Assembly (NCBI GenBank): GCA_041674525.1
Contig: JBAYVN010000003.1
Location: forward strand, 14,381-78,380
Source: SHYQ01 sp041674525
GTDB taxonomy: Bacteria; Chloroflexota; Dehalococcoidia; UBA2979
Direction of reading: 5' to 3'
DNA: 64,000 nucleotides
Below, piece after piece: positions 58,023 through 64,000 of the stretch. The first letter of the stretch is position 1; each line of letters begins with the position of its first letter. The notes beneath the pieces are model-generated. The model was not told where the DNA came from, did no database searches, and worked only from the letters and a program-made list of their open reading frames with translations. The position numbers were made by a program, and so were the translations under genes.

Positions 58023-58733
58023 ATGGAACGCACACGGGACGAGGTCGTCCGCATCCTGCACGAGCGCGGCGAGCGCTCGGTCGCCGAGCTTGCCGACGAG
58101 ATCGGCGTCTCCGCCGGGTCCATCCGCCGCCATATGGACCTGATGGTCGCCGACGGGCTGGTCACCTCTCACCTCGTCCGCCAGTCGCGCGGCCGCCCGA
58201 CCACGCGCTACGCCCTCTCCGAGGCCGGCGAGGAGCGGACCTCCGCCGAGCACTACCAGAAGCTCCTGGGCCGGCTGTCTCCGGCGCTGGCGAACCTGAG
58301 CGCCGCCGAGGTGGACGGGCAGGACGGCCGTGCGGTCCTGGACCGGCTGTTCGACCGCGTCGCGGAGTCCGTGGCGCGCGAGCACTCCTCGCAGATCCGC
58401 GGCGAGTCGCTGGGCGAGCGGGTGCACGAGGTGACGGTGGCACTCTCCCGCGAGGGCATCCTGCAGGACGTTGAGGACGCGGGGGACTTCTTCCGCCTGC
58501 GCAACACGGGCTGCCCGTACCGCACGACGGCGAGCGAGACGCACGCCTGCTGCGCAGCGGACCGCCGGGCGATCGAGCTGCTGCTCGGCGCGCCGGTGGA
58601 GCAGATCACAACGGTCGCGGGCGGTGGCAGCACCTGCGAGTACCTGGTGGCGAAGAACGACGACGATCGGCCGGTGGGCGGGAACGGACTGCTGCCGGTG
58701 GTCGAAATGAAGGGCACGGCAGCTGCGCGATGA
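58023..58733 (+). CDS. sufR: SufR Fe-S-sensing repressor
   Basis: A 236-residue winged-helix regulator heading the suf operon. DNA-binding region: EVVRILHERGERSVAELADEIGVSAGSIRRHMDLM with wing GRPTTRYALSE. Cluster-ligand cysteines are in NTGCPYR, THACCAADR and GSTCEYLV. SufR homologues bind a Fe-S cluster and repress suf when clusters are plentiful. The stop overlaps the sufC ATG by four bases, so regulator and pathway are coupled. A second regulator of this kind is at 34600. Confidence 0.9.
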   Translation: MERTRDEVVRILHERGERSVAELADEIGVSAGSIRRHMDLMVADGLVTSHLVRQSRGRPTTRYALSEAGEERTSAEHYQKLLGRLSPALANLSAAEVDGQDGRAVLDRLFDRVAESVAREHSSQIRGESLGERVHEVTVALSREGILQDVEDAGDFFRLRNTGCPYRTTASETHACCAADRRAIELLLGAPVEQITTVAGGGSTCEYLVAKNDDDRPVGGNGLLPVVEMKGTAAAR

Positions 58734-59512
58734 GCGAACCCATCCTCGAGATCAGCGACCTCAGGGTCAGCATCACCGACAAGCCGGACATCCAGATCAT
58801 CAAGGGCATCGACCTGGTCATCCGGCCGGGCGAGGTGCACACGATCATGGGACCGAACGGCTCCGGGAAGAGCACGCTGTCCAGCGCCATCGCGGGAAGC
58901 CCCGTGTACACGGTGGACAGCGGCACGATCCGCTACCGCGGTGAGGACATCACCGCGGTTTCCGCCGATGAGCGCGCACGCCGGGGCATCTTCCTCTCCT
59001 TCCAGTACCCGACCGCGATTCCCGGCGTGACCATGGTCAACTTCATGCGCGAGGCGCTGAAGGCGCGCCGCGGCGCGGAGGTCCCGGCACGCGAGTTCCT
59101 CGGCGAGCTGCGGGAGACCCTCGCCAAGCTGAAGATGGGCGAGGAGTTCGCGCGGCGCTACGTGAACGACGGCTTCTCGGGCGGCGAGAAGAAGCGCGCC
59201 GAGATCCTGCAGATGGGCCTGCTGAAGCCCGACCTCGCGATCCTCGACGAGACGGACTCCGGGCTCGACGTCGACGCCCTGCGCACGGTGTCCGAGGGCG
59301 TGAACGCGCTGCGGCGGCCGGAGATGGCGATCCTGCTCATCACGCACTACGAGCGCATCCTGAACTACATCCACCCGGACTTCGTCCACATCCTCGTCGC
59401 GGGCCGCATCGTCCGCTCGGGCGACGCGTCGCTCGCGAAGCAAATCGAGGCCGAAGGCTACGACCCGATCCTGAAGGACCTGGGTCTGCTGGAGAAGGCG
59501 GCGGCATCATGA
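58730..59512 (+). CDS. sufC: SufC Fe-S assembly ATPase
   Basis: ABC-type ATPase of the SufBCD scaffold, 260 residues. Walker A is GPNGSGKST. The SufC signature FSGGEKKRAEILQMGLL and Walker B AILDETDSGLDVDAL are diagnostic. The ATG overlaps the sufR stop, and the stop overlaps the sufB ATG, each as ATGA. Confidence 0.96.
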   Translation: MSEPILEISDLRVSITDKPDIQIIKGIDLVIRPGEVHTIMGPNGSGKSTLSSAIAGSPVYTVDSGTIRYRGEDITAVSADERARRGIFLSFQYPTAIPGVTMVNFMREALKARRGAEVPAREFLGELRETLAKLKMGEEFARRYVNDGFSGGEKKRAEILQMGLLKPDLAILDETDSGLDVDALRTVSEGVNALRRPEMAILLITHYERILNYIHPDFVHILVAGRIVRSGDASLAKQIEAEGYDPILKDLGLLEKAAAS

Positions 59513-60927
59513 CCACCACCAACCCGTCCGCCCGCGAGGCGGTCGGCGAGTACAAGTGGGGCTTCCACGACGAAGAGAAGCCGCTCTTCATCGCCGAGAA
59601 GGGCCTCAACGAAGAGGTCATCCGCGGCATGTCCGCCATGAAGGGCGAGCCCGCGTGGATGCTCGAGAACCGTCTCGACGCGTACCACACGTTCCTGGAG
59701 CTCAAGAACCCCTCGTGGGCGGGCAGCCCCGAACTGCTCGAAGCGATCAACTTCGACGACATCCATTACTACGTCCGCGCCACCGACACCGATTCCACGA
59801 GCTGGGACGACGTGCCGGCGTATATCAAGGACACGTTCGACAAGCTCGGCATCCCGGAGGCGGAGCGCCAGTTCCTGGCCGGCGCCGGCGCCCAGTACGA
59901 CTCCGAGGTGGTCTACCACAACATCCGCGAGGATCTCGCGAAGCAGGGCGTGATCTTCCTCGGCATGGACCAGGCGCTCGCGGAGCACCCGGACATCGTC
60001 CAGGAGTACTTCGGGACGATCGTCCCCGCGGGTGACAACCGGTATGCGGCGCTGAACACGGCCGTGTGGTCCGGCGGATCGTTCATCTACGTCCCGAAGG
60101 GCGTGAAGGTGGACATCCCGCTGCAGGCCTACTTCCGCATCAACACGGAGAACATGGGCCAGTTCGAGCGGACGCTGATCATCGCCGACGAGGGCAGCCA
60201 GGTGCACTACGTGGAGGGCTGCACGGCGCCGATCTACAGCTCCGCGTCGCTGCACTCCGCCGTGGTCGAGATCATCGTCAAGAAGAACGCGCGCGTCCGG
60301 TACTCCACGATCCAGAACTGGTCGAACAACGTCTACAACCTCGTCACGAAGCGCGCGTACGCCTACGAGAACGCGATCATGGAGTGGGTGGACGGCAACC
60401 TGGGATCCAGGCTCACGATGAAGTACCCGTCCGTCTACCTGATGGAGCCGGGCGCGCATGGCGAGATCCTCTCGCTGGCCTTCGCCGGCGACGGGCAGCA
60501 CCAGGACGCCGGCGGCAAAGTCGTCCACGTGGCGCCGTACACCTCGAGCGCGATCGTGTCCAAGTCCGTCTCGCGCGGCGGGGGACGCACCTCGTACCGC
60601 GGGCTGTTGAAGGTGTACGAGGGCGCGCATCACTCCTCGTCCACGGTGCGCTGCGATGCGTTGCTGCTGGACCAGCACTCGCGCTCCGACACGTACCCGA
60701 CGATGGAGATCGACGAGGAGCAGGTGAACATCGGCCACGAGGCGTCCGTCTCGAAGCTCGGTGAGGACCAGCTCTTCTACCTCATGTCACGGGGCATCAA
60801 GGAAGAGGACGCGGCGAAGATGGTGGTGAACGGGTTCGTGGAGCCGATCGTGAAGGAGCTCCCGATGGAGTACGCGATTGAGCTCAACCGCCTGATCGAG
60901 CTCCAGATGGAAGGCTCGGTGGGCTAA
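59509..60927 (+). CDS. sufB: SufB Fe-S scaffold subunit
   Basis: Main Fe-S scaffold protein, 472 residues. Conserved blocks are FIAEKGLNEEVIRGMSAMKGEPAWML, NRYAALNTAVWSGGSFIYVPKGVKV, HYVEGCTAPIYSSASLHSAVVE with the conserved cysteine, and YPTMEIDEEQVNIGHEASVSKL. The stop TAA shares a base with the sufD ATG (TAATG). Confidence 0.96.
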   Translation: MTTTNPSAREAVGEYKWGFHDEEKPLFIAEKGLNEEVIRGMSAMKGEPAWMLENRLDAYHTFLELKNPSWAGSPELLEAINFDDIHYYVRATDTDSTSWDDVPAYIKDTFDKLGIPEAERQFLAGAGAQYDSEVVYHNIREDLAKQGVIFLGMDQALAEHPDIVQEYFGTIVPAGDNRYAALNTAVWSGGSFIYVPKGVKVDIPLQAYFRINTENMGQFERTLIIADEGSQVHYVEGCTAPIYSSASLHSAVVEIIVKKNARVRYSTIQNWSNNVYNLVTKRAYAYENAIMEWVDGNLGSRLTMKYPSVYLMEPGAHGEILSLAFAGDGQHQDAGGKVVHVAPYTSSAIVSKSVSRGGGRTSYRGLLKVYEGAHHSSSTVRCDALLLDQHSRSDTYPTMEIDEEQVNIGHEASVSKLGEDQLFYLMSRGIKEEDAAKMVVNGFVEPIVKELPMEYAIELNRLIELQMEGSVG

Positions 60928-62180
60928 TGGCGGACACTCCGAACGCCACCACCACTACCACTGCTTCGTCCGACGCGTACGGCGAGGCGGCCGTCGCTGC
61001 CGCTGCCGCCGGGCGAGGCGAGCCCGCGTGGCTCGTGCGATCGCGGGAGGAGGCCGCACGCGCCTTCGCCGTGACGCCGATGCCGACGCCCGCGCTGCGC
61101 CCGTGGAAGTACACCGACCTGGGCGGCCTCGCCATCGAGTCCTTCGCACCGGACGCGGGCTTCGCCCCGCGCGTGGCGGGCACGGCCCCCGCGGGCGGCT
61201 TCGCGGGCACGATCGCGGATGCGCTGCGCGACGCCTCGCGAGCCCCGGCCGTCGAGGCTGCGCTGGGGTCGGTGGTGCCGGGGACCGAGAGCAAGTTCGT
61301 CGCCGCCAATGGGGCGCAGTGGACCGGCGGCGCGTTCGTGCACGCCCCGCGCGGCGGGGTGTTCGCGACGCCGGTGACCGTGGACGTGCAGGGCACCGCA
61401 GGCGCGATCTTCCCCCGGCTCCTGCTGGTCGCTGAGGCGAACAGCGAGGTCACGGTTATCGTGAAGAATCGCTCCGGCGTGGCTCCGCTGCTGGTCGCGG
61501 GTGTCGTGGAGGTCGTCGCCGGGGACGGGGCGCGCGTGCGCCTGCTGCTGGACGGGGACTGGGGCGCCGCAACGAGCGAGTTCTCGACCGTGCGATCGCG
61601 CGTCGGTCGCAACGCCGATGTGCAGGTCGCGTCGCTCGCCATCGGCGGGCACCTCCAGAAGCAGCACATCGAGGCCCTGGTCGAGGGCGAGGGCGCGAAC
61701 TCGCTGATCCGCGGCATCGCGCTCGGCGACGGCGACCAGCACTTCGACTTCGTGACGTTGCAGGACCACATCGGTCCGAAGTCCACATCCGACGTCGAGA
61801 TCAAGAGCGCGCTCGCGGGGGCCTCGCGGTCGGTGTACTACGGCGTGACGCGCGTGGAGACGACCGCAGGCGGATCGGCCGCGAACCAGGAGAACCGCAA
61901 CCTGCTGCTCTCCGACCACGCGAAGGCGGACTCCGACCCGGTGCTGGAGATCCTGACCGCGGACGTGATCCGCTGTGGCCACGGCGCCACGGTCGGACCG
62001 GTCGACGGCGAGGCGCTGTTCTACCTCCAGAGCCGGGGCCTCGACTACCGCGGGTCGCTCAAGCTCCTCGTCGGCGGCTTCTTCGCCTCCGTCCTCAACG
62101 ACGCCGCGTTCGCGGCGCTGGCCGAGGATATGCACGAGCGCGTGGAGCGCAAGCTCGCGACCGCAGAGCTGTCGGAATGA
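60927..62180 (+). CDS. sufD: SufD Fe-S scaffold subunit
   Basis: Partner of SufB in the SufBC2D complex, 417 residues. The N terminus is Ala/Thr-rich, then PMPTPALRPWKYTDLGGLAIE. The C-terminal beta-helix has QDHIGPKSTSDVEIKSALAG and LLLSDHAKADSDPVLEILTADVIRCGHGATVGPVDGEALFYLQSRGLDY. The stop overlaps the Rieske gene ATG as ATGA. Confidence 0.94.
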   Translation: MADTPNATTTTTASSDAYGEAAVAAAAAGRGEPAWLVRSREEAARAFAVTPMPTPALRPWKYTDLGGLAIESFAPDAGFAPRVAGTAPAGGFAGTIADALRDASRAPAVEAALGSVVPGTESKFVAANGAQWTGGAFVHAPRGGVFATPVTVDVQGTAGAIFPRLLLVAEANSEVTVIVKNRSGVAPLLVAGVVEVVAGDGARVRLLLDGDWGAATSEFSTVRSRVGRNADVQVASLAIGGHLQKQHIEALVEGEGANSLIRGIALGDGDQHFDFVTLQDHIGPKSTSDVEIKSALAGASRSVYYGVTRVETTAGGSAANQENRNLLLSDHAKADSDPVLEILTADVIRCGHGATVGPVDGEALFYLQSRGLDYRGSLKLLVGGFFASVLNDAAFAALAEDMHERVERKLATAELSE

Positions 62181-62494
62181 GCGAGGAGCGCGTGGCGGTG
62201 GCCTCGGACGTCCCGGTGAACGAGGTCCGCGTCGTGGGTTGCAGGGGCCGCTCGCTGGCGCTCAGCAACGTCGATGGCGAGTACTACGCGATCGACAACG
62301 TCTGCACGCACGACGGCGGCCCGCTGGGCGAGGGGCGCATCCGGAACGGGCGCGTGATCTGTCCGCGGCATGGCGCCGCCTTCGACGCGAAGACCGGGCG
62401 CGTGATCTCGCTCCCGGCGGTGAAGAGCGTGCAGGCATACCCCGTCACCCGGCGGGGTGAGGACCTGTACATCGATTGCGAGACAGCGCAGTGA
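62177..62494 (+). CDS. Rieske [2Fe-2S] ferredoxin of the suf operon
   Basis: A 105-residue single-domain Rieske protein. The cluster ligands lie in NVCTHDGGPLGEGRI (Cys-x-His) and VICPRHGAAFD (Cys-x2-His). It resembles the small ferredoxin of dioxygenases and NirD. Its place between sufD and sufS suggests electron supply to cluster assembly or repair; this arrangement is known in several Gram-positive and Chloroflexota suf operons. It overlaps sufD by four bases. Confidence 0.92.
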   Translation: MSEERVAVASDVPVNEVRVVGCRGRSLALSNVDGEYYAIDNVCTHDGGPLGEGRIRNGRVICPRHGAAFDAKTGRVISLPAVKSVQAYPVTRRGEDLYIDCETAQ

Positions 62495-62507
62495 TGGGGG
62501 CGGCACG

Positions 62508-63782
62508 ATGACGCTGACCGCACAGCACCAGCCGGACGCGCGCGTGCCGTTGAACGTCACCCGCATCCGCCGCGACTTCCCGATCCTGAAGCGCGAGGTC
62601 GCCCCGGGCGTGCCGCTGATCTACCTCGACAACGCCGCCACCAGCCAGAAGCCGGTGCAGGTGATCGCCGAGCTCACGCGGTTCTACCGCGATCACAACG
62701 CGAACATCCACCGCGGCGTTCACACCCTGTCGGTGGAAGCGACCGACCTGTACGAGAGCGGGCGCACGAAGATCGCCGCATTCATCGGCGCGGCGGATCC
62801 GCGCGAGGTCGTCTTCACGCGCAACACCACGGAATCGATCAACCTCGTGGCACATGCGTGGGCGCGGAAGTTCCTGCACACGGGCGACGAGGTGGTGATC
62901 TCCGAGATCGAGCACCACTCCAACATCGTCCCCTGGCAGATGCTGCGCGACGAGCGCGGGATCGTGCTGCGCTACATCCCCATGCTGCCGGACGGCACCC
63001 TGGATCTCGACGAGGCGCGCCGGATCATCGGGCCGAAGACGCGGCTGCTGAGCATCACCGCCATGTCGAACGCGCTCGGCAGCATTGTTCCGCTCGATGA
63101 GCTCATCCCGCTGGCGAAGGCGCAGGGCGCGACCGTGCTGGTGGACGGGGCGCAGTCCGTGCCGCACCTGCCGGTGAACGTGCAGACGCTGGGCGCGGAC
63201 TTCCTCGCGTTCTCCGGTCACAAGATGCTGGGGCCCACCGGCATCGGCGTGCTCTGGGGACGGCTGCCGCTGCTGGACGCCATGGACCCGTTCATGGGCG
63301 GCGGCGACATGATCTCGACCGTCACCATGGCGCGCTCCACGTGGGCGGACGTCCCCGCGAAGTTCGAGGCAGGGACCCCGAACATCGTCGGCTCGATCGG
63401 CCTCGGTGCCGCGGTCGACTACCTCTCGGCGCTCGGCATGGACGAGGTACGCCGGCACGAGACGGAGATCACCGAGTACGCGCTGCGGCGCCTGGCGGAG
63501 GTGCCGGGCGTGACGCTCTTCGGCCCGGCCGGCGCGCAGCAGCGCGGGGGCGTCGTGTCGTTCGAACTCGAGGGCGTGCATCCGCACGACGTCGGGCAGG
63601 TGCTGGACACGAAGGGTGTCGCCATCCGCACCGGTCACCACTGCGCGCAGCCGGTGATGGCGGCGCTGGACGTCCCCGCCACGGCGCGCGCCTCCTTCTA
63701 CATCTACAACACCACCGCCGAGGTGGACGCGCTCGCCGCGGCCATCGAGTCTGCTTCCGCGTTCTTCGGGATGGGTGCATGA
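62508..63782 (+). CDS. sufS: Cysteine desulfurase SufS
   Basis: Class II PLP desulfurase that passes persulfide to SufU, 424 residues. Features are IYLDNAATSQKPVQVIAELTRFY, EIEHHSNIVPWQML, AFSGHKMLGPTGIGVLWG with the PLP lysine, and RTGHHCAQPVM with the catalytic cysteine on a short loop. ATG 62508 is chosen because conserved sequence follows and a G-rich site precedes it. The stop overlaps sufU as ATGA. Confidence 0.95.
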   Translation: MTLTAQHQPDARVPLNVTRIRRDFPILKREVAPGVPLIYLDNAATSQKPVQVIAELTRFYRDHNANIHRGVHTLSVEATDLYESGRTKIAAFIGAADPREVVFTRNTTESINLVAHAWARKFLHTGDEVVISEIEHHSNIVPWQMLRDERGIVLRYIPMLPDGTLDLDEARRIIGPKTRLLSITAMSNALGSIVPLDELIPLAKAQGATVLVDGAQSVPHLPVNVQTLGADFLAFSGHKMLGPTGIGVLWGRLPLLDAMDPFMGGGDMISTVTMARSTWADVPAKFEAGTPNIVGSIGLGAAVDYLSALGMDEVRRHETEITEYALRRLAEVPGVTLFGPAGAQQRGGVVSFELEGVHPHDVGQVLDTKGVAIRTGHHCAQPVMAALDVPATARASFYIYNTTAEVDALAAAIESASAFFGMGA

Positions 63783-64000
63783 GCGACGCTCTGCTGGACG
63801 ACCTGTACCGCGAGATCCTCCTGGATCACTACCGCCAGCCGAGGAACCACGGGGGCATCGACGCCCCCACGTGCTCGGCGGACGGTGCGAACCCGCTGTG
63901 CGGCGACCAGGTGCGCATCGACGTGTCGATCGAGCACGGCCGCGTCGCCGACATCTCGTTCTCGGGGCGCGGCTGCTCCATCTCGCAGGCCTCGGCCAGC
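63779..64000 (+). CDS. sufU: SufU zinc-dependent sulfur acceptor, 3' end cut by window
   Basis: IscU-like sulfurtransferase that accepts sulfur from SufS. The first 74 residues are present: LLDDLYREILLDHYRQPRNHG and the ligand cysteines in NPLCGDQVRI and GRGCSISQASAS, the latter in the SufU pattern. The rest lies beyond the window. The ATG overlaps the sufS stop. Confidence 0.93.
   Translation, partial: MSDALLDDLYREILLDHYRQPRNHGGIDAPTCSADGANPLCGDQVRIDVSIEHGRVADISFSGRGCSISQASAS

Noticed and set aside
1..64000. CRISPR arrays, prophage, insertion sequences, rRNA and tRNA genes
   Set aside because: No repeat-spacer pattern, transposase, phage structural gene or tRNA T-arm consensus was found by reading both strands; a tRNA scan would be needed to be certain.

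Overview
The window is about 64 kb of GC-rich (roughly 70%) bacterial chromosome, densely packed with housekeeping and metabolic genes. There is no rRNA, CRISPR array, insertion sequence or prophage, and I saw no recognisable tRNA. Several features together suggest a member of the Chloroflexota: a UPF0182 giant membrane protein, a perfect CIRCE element at groEL, a Ni-type superoxide dismutase, a SufR-headed SUF operon with a Rieske protein, a four-cysteine L28, and -10-driven leaderless genes. A high-GC actinobacterium is the main alternative. This is inference from gene content, not a phylogeny.

Layout. 1-5.6 kb: 3' part of citrate synthase, a possible structured RNA in the only long intergenic gap, then trpS, argS and a DedA pair on the minus strand. 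5.6-7.0 kb: a TfoX-like gene and a small, lower-GC island holding an 82-residue protein plus a dCTP deaminase behind a LexA-box-like palindrome. 7.0-12.2 kb: fatty-acid kinase (fakA, fakB) and recG in one minus-strand unit. 12.4-25 kb: rpmB, then a long minus-strand arginine unit argJ-argB-UPF0182-argD-sensor kinase-argG-argH-rpe. 25-32 kb: acetyltransferase, nth, selD, groEL with CIRCE, and sodN-sodX followed by an HDOD gene. 32-35.9 kb: a stand-alone nuoB, an IscS-type desulfurase divergent from a SufR-like regulator, and an A-type Fe-S carrier. 36-44.4 kb: small enzymes, a YyaL-type protein, membrane proteins and an ECF sigma/anti-sigma pair. 44.4-47.8 kb: a Fur-family regulator and a znuACB-type metal transporter with a doubled operator-like motif over its promoter. 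48-57.9 kb: a GltD-like oxidoreductase, Bcp peroxiredoxin with an HxlR regulator, MaoC/PaaI hot-dog proteins, an MFS transporter, alanine dehydrogenase, a formyltransferase with an in-frame UGA, AlkA and a small kinase. 58-64 kb: sufR-C-B-D-Rieske-S-U, cut by the window end.

Functional themes are iron-sulfur assembly with two SufR-like sensors and two desulfurases; metal and redox homeostasis (Fur, znu, NiSOD, Bcp/HxlR, nth); and arginine synthesis by the cyclic ArgJ route, with a membrane sensor kinase and UPF0182 embedded. Genes in operons commonly overlap by 4 bases (ATGA or GTGA), implying translational coupling. Several first genes appear leaderless, with a -10 element exactly 6 bases before the start codon. 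The most unusual items are the UGA in the formyltransferase, the SOS-box/dCTP-deaminase island, the repeated znu operator, the leaderless promoter architecture and the candidate RNA near 1.3-1.5 kb.
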